NCBI RefSeq assembly: GCF_009828925.2
Contig: NZ_WUTY02000001.1
Location: 1,766,492 to 1,830,491 of the forward strand
Direction of reading: 5' to 3'
DNA length: 64,000 bases
Origin: Methylicorpusculum oleiharenae
Lineage (GTDB): Bacteria; Pseudomonadota; Gammaproteobacteria; Methylococcales; Methylomonadaceae
Below the pieces are notes generated by a model. It was not told the origin of the DNA. It saw only the letters and a program-made list of their open reading frames with translations, and searched no databases. This document shows, piece by piece, positions 36,967-46,282 of this stretch. A program made the position numbers and the translations under genes. The number at the start of each line of letters is the position of its first letter. The stretch's first letter is position 1.

Positions 36967-37332
36967 ATGGACTTAATTTCTCTGATAGTAGTCCTGATCG
37001 TAGTCGGTCTGATACTGGGACTTATCAATGCGTACCTGCCTATGGAACCGCGCATCAAGCAGATTCTAAACGGCGTGGTGATTATTTCAGTGGTCCTTTG
37101 GTTGTTGAATGCCTTTGGTCTTATGGGCGTTCTACCCAGGGGGCTGGTTTCAGTAACGGTCGTCCTGATTGTTGTCGGCTTGCTGTTGAGTCTGGTTAAC
37201 ACCTACATACCGATGGATTCACGCATCAAGCAGATATTGAATGTCATAGTGATCATAGCTGTTATTTTGTGGTTGCTTAGCGTGTTTGGAATCATAAGCG
37301 GATTACCGAAAATTCATATGGGTAACTTTTAG
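36967..37332 (+). CDS. Duplicated Thivi_2564-type membrane protein
   Basis: 121 residues made of two tandem copies of a roughly 60-residue unit, each with two hydrophobic helices. Unit 1 has VVLIVVGLILGLINAYLPM and RIKQILNGVVII; unit 2 has VVLIVVGLLLSLVNTYIPM and RIKQILNVIVII. The single unit resembles the Thivi_2564 family of small membrane proteins of unknown function. Strong ribosome site GAAGGAG. The fusion gives four helices in one chain. Confidence 0.8.
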   Translation: MDLISLIVVLIVVGLILGLINAYLPMEPRIKQILNGVVIISVVLWLLNAFGLMGVLPRGLVSVTVVLIVVGLLLSLVNTYIPMDSRIKQILNVIVIIAVILWLLSVFGIISGLPKIHMGNF

Positions 37333-37584
37333 AGACTGATTTTGATACCTAGTGTTTTAGTCATGTTTTACTCATTGGCGACCTGTACCCGTTACCACGA
37401 ACCGTTGTTATGCAAATGGCATACACAACTCTGGGGATGGTAAGCCTTGAGTGGGCCATGGTGCCTCTGGAACGTTTAACCAGCAGAGCCTAAACCCGAC
37501 AATCTTCGGTTCGGTTCATGACGATCATTTTTGACTCTGCCTTTATTTATTTACTACTTACATCCCAATTTTGAGGAATAACCC

Positions 37585-38055
37585 ATGAAAAAGATCAACG
37601 AGCAAAGAATAAACCGTGCAAACAGCATTTTGGTAACGTTGTTGTTATCTGCTGTCATTATCACAAGCGGCTGTAAGGAGGAAGGACCGGCAGAAAAGAC
37701 CGGTAAAAAACTTGATCAAGCTATTGAGAATTCAAACGAAATAATTGATGAGAAAGTCGATGCATTAAAGCAGTCTATTGACACTAAAGAAGAGGCGATG
37801 GAAAAGCAATCCGAAACAGTTGGAGAACTCATTGACGATGCTGCGATTACGGCAAAAGCAAAGGCGGCCATGATGACAGATCCTTTAGTCAACGCATTCA
37901 ATATCGACGTAGCCACCGTTCAAGGTGTCGTCAAATTGAACGGTGCTGTTACTAATCAACAGATTATTGACAGAGTGCTGGAAATAGTTCGTGCTACGCC
38001 GGGTGTTAAATCAGTAGAGAACCATCTGGTTGTCAGCACTGGAGACCTCAGATGA
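37585..38055 (+). CDS. BON domain lipoprotein with coiled-coil spacer
   Basis: 156 residues. Signal peptide with lipobox ITSGC near residue 30, a charged helical spacer (about 35-85, rich in K, E, D; NEIIDEKVDALKQSIDTKEE) and one BON domain (about 85-150: DDAAITAKAKAAMMTDPLV, VVKLNGAVTNQQ, VKSVENHLVV). Its stop overlaps the next start by ATGA, so the two are translationally coupled and likely work together at the outer membrane. Confidence 0.88.
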   Translation: MKKINEQRINRANSILVTLLLSAVIITSGCKEEGPAEKTGKKLDQAIENSNEIIDEKVDALKQSIDTKEEAMEKQSETVGELIDDAAITAKAKAAMMTDPLVNAFNIDVATVQGVVKLNGAVTNQQIIDRVLEIVRATPGVKSVENHLVVSTGDLR

Positions 38056-39185
38056 GAATAGCTTTACGTTATTTGAGCGTAATGGGTCTAGTCTGTCTTT
38101 ATTCTGTCGGAGTCTATGCGTCACCGGAAGAGGATGCTTACATTGCCGGATATGCTGCGAGCATACTTGAACGCGATTTCAAACTCGTAAGGCCCGCAAT
38201 CAGTGTCAAGGACGGTGTTATAAAGCTGGAGGAAGATACTTTAAAAAATACCGACCAGAAAGAAGTCATGGAGGCATTATCCAGGGTTCCCGGTGTGTCA
38301 GGTGTCGGAATCGGAGAGCATAACTATAAAAGTGTATCCTCTCCGTTGATGCATTCTGCCGCCCTGGATAAGGAAGGCCTGCAGTTGAATGAACCTGCAA
38401 GATTGAAGACAGGAATCTTCCCTGACGGTCATTTGTTCAAGTCTTTATTCGCCGATCCGAGCTGGCCTCATTTTTCAGTTGCTTACCACAATTATACCAG
38501 CGGCGATTTTGATGGTACCAATATAGCAACAGTCAGTTTTGGCGAAACAATCCCGTTTTATCGCCAAAACATGGGGATATTGCAACGCTTTGGTTCGCAA
38601 TGGGAGGTGGGGATTCAGGGTGGAGTTGTCAGTGATTTTAATCTTGATGCGCCCTCATCGGATTTAGTCAATACTGATTTTGTCGGGGCTTTGTATTCGA
38701 GTATGCGTATTGGCGATTTCTCAGCTTTCAGCCGTGTTTTCCATCAAAGTTCTCATTTAGGTGACGAGTTTCTATTGCGGACACGATTAGATCGAGTGAA
38801 TTTGAGTTTCGAAGGGATTGATTTAAAACTCTCTTACGATCTGCCTATCGGTTTTCGCTTATATGGGGGAGGGCGTGGTTTGTTCCATAAGGAGCCCGAA
38901 TCACTTAAAGCATGGTCAGCTCAATACGGTATTGAGTTTAGAAGTCCATGGCGCATGGATTTTGGGGGTATGCGTCCAATCGCGGGAGCGGATTTCAAAA
39001 ATTACGAAGAGAACAATTGGTCAACTGACATATCAGCGCGTGCCGGCGTAGAGTTCGAAAACATGCAGGTGCTGGGTCGGAAGTTTCAGATTCTTGCGGA
39101 ATATTTCAATGGCTATTCCCCCAGTGGTCAGTTCTATAACGAAAAAATTGAATACATCGGCCTGGGTGCTCATTTTCACTTCTAA
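38052..39185 (+). CDS. BON-like domain fused to DUF1207-type outer-membrane beta-barrel
   Basis: 377 residues with signal peptide (cleavage after GVYA). Residues about 25-90 look like a diverged BON domain (VKDGVIKLEEDTLK, VPGVSGVGIG). The rest (about 115-377) matches DUF1207: GIFPDGHLFKSLFADPSWPH, then alternating hydrophobic strands ending in an aromatic residue (IGLGAHFHF), as expected for an outer-membrane barrel. Coupled by ATGA to the BON lipoprotein upstream. Function unknown; an envelope-stress or lipid role is inference only. Confidence 0.75.
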   Translation: MRIALRYLSVMGLVCLYSVGVYASPEEDAYIAGYAASILERDFKLVRPAISVKDGVIKLEEDTLKNTDQKEVMEALSRVPGVSGVGIGEHNYKSVSSPLMHSAALDKEGLQLNEPARLKTGIFPDGHLFKSLFADPSWPHFSVAYHNYTSGDFDGTNIATVSFGETIPFYRQNMGILQRFGSQWEVGIQGGVVSDFNLDAPSSDLVNTDFVGALYSSMRIGDFSAFSRVFHQSSHLGDEFLLRTRLDRVNLSFEGIDLKLSYDLPIGFRLYGGGRGLFHKEPESLKAWSAQYGIEFRSPWRMDFGGMRPIAGADFKNYEENNWSTDISARAGVEFENMQVLGRKFQILAEYFNGYSPSGQFYNEKIEYIGLGAHFHF

Positions 39186-39255
39186 ACACATGGGTTATTG
39201 ACTAACCCTGCCGTCAATTCAAAGTGTAGGCGAGTAGTCACCTTCGCTAAATAAT

Positions 39256-39289
39256 GAAGAACGTGCATTTAATTAAAAGCACGTTCTTC
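39256..39289. terminator. Bidirectional hairpin between convergent genes
   Basis: GAAGAACGTGC (39256-39266) pairs perfectly with GCACGTTCTTC (39279-39289) around a 12-base A/T loop, between the DUF1207 gene and the convergent permease gene. It overlaps the stop of the latter. There is no long T run, so efficiency is uncertain. Confidence 0.55.
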
Positions 39290-40442
39290 AACCAAATTGC
39301 CTGCGAAAACGCCAGACGCCGAAATTGAAGAACACGGCTCCCAAGAGAGCCAGTCCCAGCAGCGAATCCCATAAAATCCGGACGCCTGCACCTTTTAATA
39401 AAATGGCGTAACTCATTTCATTGAAATAATACAGCGGCGAAATTTTCATCGCCCAACGCATGACTTGCGGCATCGCTTCCGGTGGTGTCCAGGCGCCTGA
39501 GAGCAGTAATATGGGCATCATCAGCAAAATCACCAGCATGGTGACTTGTGCCAGACTGCGGCTTATGGTGGCAACGAACAGGCCAATGCCGGAGGCCGTG
39601 AATACATAGAGTCCGGTTACCGTAAAAAACAGGCCGAGACTGCCTTTAACCGGTAAGTCAAAGACCGGAATAATGATCAGAAACAAGCTGACCGCGACAC
39701 CTAACAAAATAACCAGTCCCATCGAGATAACCTTGGGCAGTAAAATCTGCAGCGAGCTCAACGGGGAAACCGCCAGCTGTTCGATAGTGCCGCGTTCTTT
39801 TTCACGGACTGCAGCAGCGGCCGGCAGCATCATGGCCAGCATGGTCGTCACGGTTAGTAATTCAGAAATCGACATAAACCAGCCGTCGATTTGATTGGGG
39901 TTATACAACACGCGGTAGCGGTTTTGAATGACAGGCAACGAGGCCCTTTGTCCTGAATCCGGCCCCAGCCTTTTAGCCGCAAAATCCTGGCTAAAACCGG
40001 CGGTAATTTCCGTGGCATAACTGGTTGCCAAGGTACCCAAAACAGTATTGGCGCTATCTACCTGAAATTGAACGGCGACGGATTGCCCTTGCAATAAGTG
40101 ACGCTGAAAATTTTCGGGAATGTCCAGCACTGCCAGAATCCGGCCCTGATCTAATAAGGATTCGGCGGTATGGGTGTCAAAAATCTCTCCTTTGAAATCA
40201 AAATAAGGCTGTCTGAAACGGTAGATCAACTCACGTGATGCAGCGCTATGGTCGTGATCGATCACCATCACTGAAGCGTTACGCAGATTCAGATTGATAC
40301 CGGAACCTGCCATATACACATCGACGGTAAAAAAATAGCTGATGATGAGCAGCAGCACCGGATCGCGTATCAACTGTTTCAGCTCTTTGATCGTCATGGC
40401 GACGAGCCTGTCCCACCAGAGTATAAATCCGTGTTGGTTCAT
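39288..40442 (-). CDS. ABC-2 type efflux permease (YhhJ-like), second copy
   Basis: About 384 residues from ATG 40442, which overlaps the stop of the upstream permease (ATGA); the longer frame to 40538 is out of place. N-terminal helix (LLLIISYFFTVDVYMAG), a large periplasmic domain, then five helices (REKERGTIEQLAVSPLSS precedes the second). Matches the ABC-2 permease family of drug or lipid exporters. Last gene of the TolC-HlyD-ATPase-permease-permease operon; the two permeases probably form the membrane dimer. Confidence 0.92.
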   Translation of the reverse strand: MNQHGFILWWDRLVAMTIKELKQLIRDPVLLLIISYFFTVDVYMAGSGINLNLRNASVMVIDHDHSAASRELIYRFRQPYFDFKGEIFDTHTAESLLDQGRILAVLDIPENFQRHLLQGQSVAVQFQVDSANTVLGTLATSYATEITAGFSQDFAAKRLGPDSGQRASLPVIQNRYRVLYNPNQIDGWFMSISELLTVTTMLAMMLPAAAAVREKERGTIEQLAVSPLSSLQILLPKVISMGLVILLGVAVSLFLIIIPVFDLPVKGSLGLFFTVTGLYVFTASGIGLFVATISRSLAQVTMLVILLMMPILLLSGAWTPPEAMPQVMRWAMKISPLYYFNEMSYAILLKGAGVRILWDSLLGLALLGAVFFNFGVWRFRRQFG

Positions 40443-41593
40443 GTCGAAGGCCTTTTGTGGAAGTTCATATAGCCTGCTATCCAGAGGATAACCGCGTAAA
40501 GCATCAGCGCCACGACATCGAACCACAGTTCTTCCCAACCCAGGCCTTTAAGGAAGCTGCCCCAAGTAATTCTCAGATAGTAAAGTGTCGGAAATAAATG
40601 CGACTCAAATTGAGTGGCGGCGGCCATCGATTCGATAGGCACCAGCAAACCCGAATACAACATGGCGGGGACAAAGGAGACCACCATGGTCAGCATCACG
40701 GCGGCAACCTGGGTTCGTACCAGTAGCGAGATCAGCAATCCCACCCCGGCGGTACAGATGACATAGATCACTGATGCGGCATAATAAAAAAACGGATGGC
40801 CTTTAAACGGCGTGCCGAATACGTTCATTACCACCCACCACAAAATCAGAATATTCAAGCTGGATATCAACAAGTAGGGTAGGAATTTGCCCAGAATAAA
40901 TTCGCTGCGGCTGATGGTTGAGGCATAGATATTATAAATAGAGCCGTTTTCCTTTTCACGAACCACGCCCAGCGCCGTCAGAAAAGGCGGTGTCACCATC
41001 AACACCAGCATCATTAATCCTGAAGAGATTGACCATTGACTGCGCAAGGCCTGGTTATACAAATAGCGTGATTCCAGACGCAGTGGCGCCACCTGAGCAA
41101 GCGCTTGTTCGCGGGACTTTCCCTGAGTACCGGCTAAATGACTGACCAGTGATTGGGCATTGAAATTGGCGATAATCGCCGAAACATAGCCTTTTGCCAC
41201 TTCGGCGCGATAAGGAAATACGCCATCTATCAAACTTTGCACCGACGTGGCTTGTCCGGCCAGAAGCTGTTCCTGAAAACGGGGTGGAATGATAATGGCA
41301 AAGCGTATATCGCTGTTGGCCAGCAGAGGGTCAAGTTCGCGCTCACTCGTGACATGGCCCTGGTAATCGAAGTAACGTGAATCCATAAACCGGTGCAGGA
41401 AGTCACGGCTCATAGCGCTGCGATCTCTATCCAGTACCGCAAAGGGGATTTTTTCCACATCAAAAGAGATTCCATAGCCCAACACCATGAAGATACCGAC
41501 CGGCAGCAGGAATGCCATCGCAAAAAACAGCCGGTCGCGCAAAATTTCGCGCCATTCCTTGTAAGTAACTGCCCATACCCGGGTCAAATTCAT
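40439..41593 (-). CDS. ABC-2 type efflux permease, first copy
   Basis: 384 residues, same fold as the next gene: WREILRDRLFFAMAFLLPVGIF, a periplasmic domain, then REKENGSIYNIYASTISRSEF and four further helices. Start overlaps the ATPase stop by ATGA. The paired permeases are homologous but clearly diverged, which suggests an asymmetric heterodimer as in YbhR/YbhS. Confidence 0.92.
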   Translation of the reverse strand: MNLTRVWAVTYKEWREILRDRLFFAMAFLLPVGIFMVLGYGISFDVEKIPFAVLDRDRSAMSRDFLHRFMDSRYFDYQGHVTSERELDPLLANSDIRFAIIIPPRFQEQLLAGQATSVQSLIDGVFPYRAEVAKGYVSAIIANFNAQSLVSHLAGTQGKSREQALAQVAPLRLESRYLYNQALRSQWSISSGLMMLVLMVTPPFLTALGVVREKENGSIYNIYASTISRSEFILGKFLPYLLISSLNILILWWVVMNVFGTPFKGHPFFYYAASVIYVICTAGVGLLISLLVRTQVAAVMLTMVVSFVPAMLYSGLLVPIESMAAATQFESHLFPTLYYLRITWGSFLKGLGWEELWFDVVALMLYAVILWIAGYMNFHKRPST

Positions 41594-43554
41594 CCGGGCT
41601 CCTGGTTTTCCAAGGCCAACACCCTGTACACAAATACGTCTTCCAGCGACGGTGCGTCGGCGGATAAATTGAGCAGTTTGATGGACTCTTTATCCAGCAA
41701 CGCGCGAATCTTCTTTTCGGCGCTGTCTCTATCCTGTGCCAGCAAATGAATATGCTGGCCGAATAAAGCGACACCCTTGAAATCGCTTTTTTCAAGCAAG
41801 GCCAGCGCTTGTAATGGCTGATCGGTAGTGATGTTCAGAAGTTGGCCGGCCTCATCTTGCAGCGCCTGAATCATATTGCCGGGGGTATCGTCGGCAATTA
41901 CCCGTCCGGCATACATTAACGCCAGATGGTCGCAGTGTTCGGCTTCGCTCATGTAATGGGTGGTCACTAAAATAGCCACCTGCTCGACGCTGGCCAAATG
42001 CATCAGGATTTCCCAGAAATGCCGTCGTCCGATAGGGTCGACACCCGACGTGGGTTCATCCAGAAACAATACGCCGGGCTGGTGGACCAGTGCGCAGCCT
42101 AAAGCCAGCCTTTGCCTGACGCCCATAGGCAGGCTACCCGCCAATTGTGCTGTGACCTCGGCCAATCCGGCAATTTGTATTACCCAGTCCAGGCGTTGTT
42201 TGAGAATACTCCGGCTAACGCCGTAGATGCTGGCGTAGAGATGAATGTTTTCGATGACGGTCAAATCCAGATACAGCGAAAATGCCTGGGACATATAGCC
42301 TATGCGTTCCTTGATCGCCTGAGCGGCATCGCGCATGTCGGCGCCTGCAACCTGGCCTTCACCGTCACTGGGCGGCAGAATACCGGTCAGTATCTTGATC
42401 GCGGTCGTCTTGCCGGCGCCGTTGGCGCCCAGCAAGCCAAATATTTCGCCTTGTTTGACCTTGAAACTGATTTTATCGACCGACCGGAATTGATCAAAAT
42501 CCTTGCATAATTGCTTGGCTTCTATGGCGATGGCTTTATCGTCCGGCAGGGGTTTGTCAAAGCGCGGAATGCTGTCGTCTTTGCCGGTTTTCGGGGCTAA
42601 CGGACCCTGGCGTAACAAGGCGATAAATGCGTCTTCCAATTCAGCATCAAACGCCTTGATCGAGTTGATCTGCAAGCCGTCAAGATGCCCGGAAACGGCG
42701 CTGACCGCCTCATCCAATGCCAGATTATCGACAAATACCCTGACTTTGGGACCAATGGCTTCCAGTTGCGGATAAGGGGGATTCAGTTTGCCAAGTGCTT
42801 CTGGCTGTGACTCGACTGTCAGCTCAACCATGCAGCCGTGCGCTTGCTGACAAATGGCATCCGGTTCGCCATCGGCCAGTACTTGGCCGTTGTACATGAG
42901 AGACAAACGGTGAAAACGTGCCGCTTCGTCCATGTACGCCGTGGACACCAGTGCGGTGGTGCCTTGTTCGCGCAGCAACTCGGCGAGTATGGCCCAAAAA
43001 TCCCGCCTGGAAACCGGATCTACACCGGTGGTTGGCTCATCAAGAATCACCAGTTCGGGGTTATGGATCAGGGTACAAACCAAGCCCAATTTTTGTTTCA
43101 TGCCGCCGGAGAGATTTTTCATTGGCCGGTCACGAAACTTGTCGAGCCGGGTCATCGTCAGCAGCTTTTCTTTACGTTCGCTCAGTTGCTGGGGGGACAC
43201 TTGCCGCAGTTGCGCAAAAAAATCGATATTTTCTTCTACCGATAAATCGCCGTAAAGATTCAGTCCCAGGCCTTGAGGCATAAAGCCCAGCCTGCCTTTG
43301 ACCTTTTCCGCCGCCACTTCCGAATCGATATTGACGTCAAATACGGTTAATGAACCTTGTTCAAACGACAGGACGCCGGCGATAGCTTTCATCAAACTAC
43401 TTTTGCCGGCACCGTCAGGGCCGATCAATCCGTAAATTTCACCTCGTTTGACGGTCAAGGCCACCGCATCGACAGCCAGCTTTTTTTTATAACTTTTACA
43501 GAGTCCGTGAATATCGATAACCGGATTTTCGTTCACCAGCGCGGTTTTGCCCAT
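41590..43554 (-). CDS. ABC efflux ATPase with two nucleotide-binding domains
   Basis: 654 residues: NBD1 (about 11-225) with Walker A GPDGAGKSS, signature LSGGMKQKLGL and LVILDEPTTGVDP; NBD2 (about 345-560) with Walker A GANGAGKTT, a divergent signature SLPMGVRQRLAL in place of LSGG, and VLFLDEPTSGVDP. It resembles the ATPase half of RbbA/YhiH without the fused permease. It should energise the two downstream permeases. It overlaps the HlyD gene by 22 bases and the first permease by 4. Confidence 0.93.
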   Translation of the reverse strand: MGKTALVNENPVIDIHGLCKSYKKKLAVDAVALTVKRGEIYGLIGPDGAGKSSLMKAIAGVLSFEQGSLTVFDVNIDSEVAAEKVKGRLGFMPQGLGLNLYGDLSVEENIDFFAQLRQVSPQQLSERKEKLLTMTRLDKFRDRPMKNLSGGMKQKLGLVCTLIHNPELVILDEPTTGVDPVSRRDFWAILAELLREQGTTALVSTAYMDEAARFHRLSLMYNGQVLADGEPDAICQQAHGCMVELTVESQPEALGKLNPPYPQLEAIGPKVRVFVDNLALDEAVSAVSGHLDGLQINSIKAFDAELEDAFIALLRQGPLAPKTGKDDSIPRFDKPLPDDKAIAIEAKQLCKDFDQFRSVDKISFKVKQGEIFGLLGANGAGKTTAIKILTGILPPSDGEGQVAGADMRDAAQAIKERIGYMSQAFSLYLDLTVIENIHLYASIYGVSRSILKQRLDWVIQIAGLAEVTAQLAGSLPMGVRQRLALGCALVHQPGVLFLDEPTSGVDPIGRRHFWEILMHLASVEQVAILVTTHYMSEAEHCDHLALMYAGRVIADDTPGNMIQALQDEAGQLLNITTDQPLQALALLEKSDFKGVALFGQHIHLLAQDRDSAEKKIRALLDKESIKLLNLSADAPSLEDVFVYRVLALENQEPG

Positions 43555-44642
43555 GGGCTTTCCTCTTGCCAGCGGATGACCGCATCGGCGGGCAGCCCTG
43601 GCGTCAGCTGATGCTGAGGATTTTCAGCCAGATAAAGTTTGACGGCGTAGACCAGTTTGACCCGTTCATCCTGCGTCTGCACCTCTTTGGGCGTGAACTC
43701 TGCCTGGGACGCGATATAGCGAATCACCGCCGGAAAGGGTTTATCCGGAAAGGCGTCGGTAAAAATTTGTGCGGGCAAGCCCAGGCGAACCTTGCCTATT
43801 TCTTTTTGCGGAACATAGACTTTCAAATAGAGGCTGTCCAGATCGACAATATCAAACAAGGGACTGCCGGCTGCTACCATTTCGCCGTTATCGGCGATAC
43901 GGGTAGTCACCATTCCCGAGGCCGGAGCCCGAATGATCAAGTCATTCATCACGCTTTGGGCTTCCGCCAGCGCGGCTTGTCCTTGTTTCAGTTGCGCGGC
44001 TATTGCGGCAACTTCATTGGTGTTCGCTTCGATCTGATCCCAGCCCAGTTCAGCTTCTGCCTGCAGTTTTTCAGCCTTTGTTCTGGCTGCACGGGCAGTG
44101 CGATGCTGGGCTTGGGCGACTTTCCAGCTTAAATCCGCCAGCTCGCTGCGACGCTTTTCTACGGTCTCTGTTAACAGCAATGCCTGAAACCGCTCTGCAT
44201 CCTTCAGCATTTGCTGTTCAGTGGCGTGGCTTGAAACCAGCTCGGCATCGGCATGATTAAGCCCGGCTTTGGCCGTTGCTATTTTTAATGGCACATTTTT
44301 CTTGAATACGCTCAGCGAAGTTTCAGCTGCCCTGAGTTGGGCGGCAATGACGTCCACAGCCGATTTGGCTTGATTAAGTTTCTCAAGAGTCTGGGCATCA
44401 TCCAGTTTGATCATCACTTGTCCTGTTACGACAACGTCACCTTCCCGCACCAGCAACTCAACGATACGGCCCGACCACTTGCCCGATACAGTGTAATGAT
44501 CGCCCTCGATACGGCCATTCGCCTGCACCAGCCCCTCCGGAAAAGGGGGTTCGCGTAACCAAAACCACCAAACGGCCACAGAAACAAGCAAAATGCCGGT
44601 AATTATTCCGATGATTGTGAGCAGTCGGGTTCGTTTTTCCAT
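43533..44642 (-). CDS. HlyD/EmrA-like periplasmic adaptor (YhiI-type)
   Basis: 369 residues with one N-terminal membrane helix (IIGIITGILLVSVAVWWFWL). A split lipoyl domain (VSGKWSGRIVELLVREGDVV and PASGMVTTRIADNGEMV) flanks a long coiled-coil hairpin (about 85-215), followed by a barrel domain. Links the inner-membrane ABC permease to the TolC-like channel encoded just upstream with no gap. Confidence 0.93.
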   Translation of the reverse strand: MEKRTRLLTIIGIITGILLVSVAVWWFWLREPPFPEGLVQANGRIEGDHYTVSGKWSGRIVELLVREGDVVVTGQVMIKLDDAQTLEKLNQAKSAVDVIAAQLRAAETSLSVFKKNVPLKIATAKAGLNHADAELVSSHATEQQMLKDAERFQALLLTETVEKRRSELADLSWKVAQAQHRTARAARTKAEKLQAEAELGWDQIEANTNEVAAIAAQLKQGQAALAEAQSVMNDLIIRAPASGMVTTRIADNGEMVAAGSPLFDIVDLDSLYLKVYVPQKEIGKVRLGLPAQIFTDAFPDKPFPAVIRYIASQAEFTPKEVQTQDERVKLVYAVKLYLAENPQHQLTPGLPADAVIRWQEESPWAKPRW

Positions 44643-45932
44643 TTACAAAACCCCCATTGCATAACGCAATTGCAGGGTTGACAAGGCGGTGTCGTAATTT
44701 GAATTATTGAAATTATCATACGTTCTGGCGCGTAATTCCTCTGCTCTCAGTACTTCGGTATTGGTGGCCAGGCCATTTTTGTAGCGGTTAGTTGTCACTT
44801 TCAAGTTTTCATCCGCTTCTGTAATGGCGAGTCGGGTGACCTCGGTTCGTTGCTGCGCTTCCTGAATAGCCAGCCAGGTTTTTCGAACCTGCAAACCAAT
44901 CATGCTGCTTAAATCGTCGCGCTGCTCTTTTAAAGAAACCGCCTGACGAAAAATAGCATCGCGGGTATGCCGGGTGCTGCCGTCGAACAATTTCCATTGC
45001 ATGCCGACATTGATCATCCAGAGCCCCTCGTAAGACTGATAACGGTTTTCCTGGTATTGATAGCCGCCGTTGACTGCGACTTGAGGCAAGGCCCCCGCCG
45101 CCACACTCTGTGCTTGCTGCTCCAGGGCTCGTATTTGTTTGTCGAGTACCAGCAGTTCAGGACGTTGTGACAAGGCGTTAGTGCTGAGTTCGTTTAAGCT
45201 GCCCACGGGTATTTGCGGAAACTGCGGCTTAACAACCACGGGCTCGGCCAGACTGCGGTCGAGTAACTGGTTATATTGAGCGCGGGCAATATCAAGCTGA
45301 TTATTTGCCTGTAGCAGCAGTTGCCGAGCATTGGCCATCTCGACATTCGCCGCTAATAAATCGTTCTTCGCCACCATGTCCTGGTCGAACAGATTCTTAA
45401 CATCTTTATGATGCTCTACCAGACTACTGAGATGTTCTTGAGCGACCTGCACCGCGCCGTCTAGGCGCAACACTGCAATATAAGCGGCCGATACCTGCAT
45501 TTTGATCGTCAGTACGGAACTGATTTCGTTATGTTGCGCGGCTTGAAAGGTTGCCTCGGCAGCTTTGATGTTATGACTGATGCGGCCGCTGGTGAAAACC
45601 GGCACTGAAGCAATCGCTTGTGCACTGACACTGCCCGCTTGTGACGTATTGAATTCGGCTGACTGACCGGCAAAATTAGCTTTTGCGGCCGGTGTTTCGT
45701 TGAGTTGGGTATATCCCGTACCTATGTTGAGTTCCGGAAGCCGTTGCCCCTGTGCCGAAAACAGGTTTTGTTCCGTTGCCGTGGTATCGGCTTGCGCCGC
45801 TTTAATTTGATGGTTATTTTCGATTGCAATATCCCAGGCTTCTTCCAGTGTTTCTGCTGATGTACTCGCTGCAGGAATAAGTAATAACCCGCCTAGCAGA
45901 CTGATTCTCAGACCGGGTTTTGACCTCAGCAT
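44643..45932 (-). CDS. TolC family outer-membrane efflux channel
   Basis: About 429 residues from ATG 45932 (MLRSKPGLRISLLGGLLLIP signal peptide, cleavage after STSA); an earlier in-frame start at 46166 gives a leader unlike a secreted protein. Two repeats of the outer membrane factor domain with long helices are visible (TLEEAWDIAIENNHQIKAAQ; ALSQRPELLVLDKQIRALEQ). First gene of the efflux operon. Confidence 0.92.
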   Translation of the reverse strand: MLRSKPGLRISLLGGLLLIPAASTSAETLEEAWDIAIENNHQIKAAQADTTATEQNLFSAQGQRLPELNIGTGYTQLNETPAAKANFAGQSAEFNTSQAGSVSAQAIASVPVFTSGRISHNIKAAEATFQAAQHNEISSVLTIKMQVSAAYIAVLRLDGAVQVAQEHLSSLVEHHKDVKNLFDQDMVAKNDLLAANVEMANARQLLLQANNQLDIARAQYNQLLDRSLAEPVVVKPQFPQIPVGSLNELSTNALSQRPELLVLDKQIRALEQQAQSVAAGALPQVAVNGGYQYQENRYQSYEGLWMINVGMQWKLFDGSTRHTRDAIFRQAVSLKEQRDDLSSMIGLQVRKTWLAIQEAQQRTEVTRLAITEADENLKVTTNRYKNGLATNTEVLRAEELRARTYDNFNNSNYDTALSTLQLRYAMGVL

Positions 45933-46282
45933 AGGACACCTGAAAATGTAATGAAATGACAAGATCATCCGGTCGTGAGTCCGGAGTAAGACCTGAAAAG
46001 GATGCAAAATTACGCGTTGCACATCATTCAGAGACTGTATAGAGAAGGGTAGACGGGGTCTGTGCGCTATCGAACTCACTTTATTCAGTAACAGAAAGGG
46101 AATCGAATGAATCGGTACTTCCTTTTCATACGTGTGTGCGCAAACGTACCGAGAAAATTTGATCAACAGCCTATTATCCCCTTCGGCGTAGGGTTATTTG
46201 TTCAATGGCCCTGTTACTGCGTTTAAAAGGAAATTTAGCCAGGGATGGCTCAATAGGATCTGATTTCTTCTGGAGAGTCATT

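Noticed and set aside
43533-46166. Considered as a type I secretion system (HlyD, TolC, ABC)
   Set aside because: The ABC part is a soluble double ATPase with separate ABC-2 permeases, which is the drug/lipid efflux layout, and no toxin substrate gene is present.
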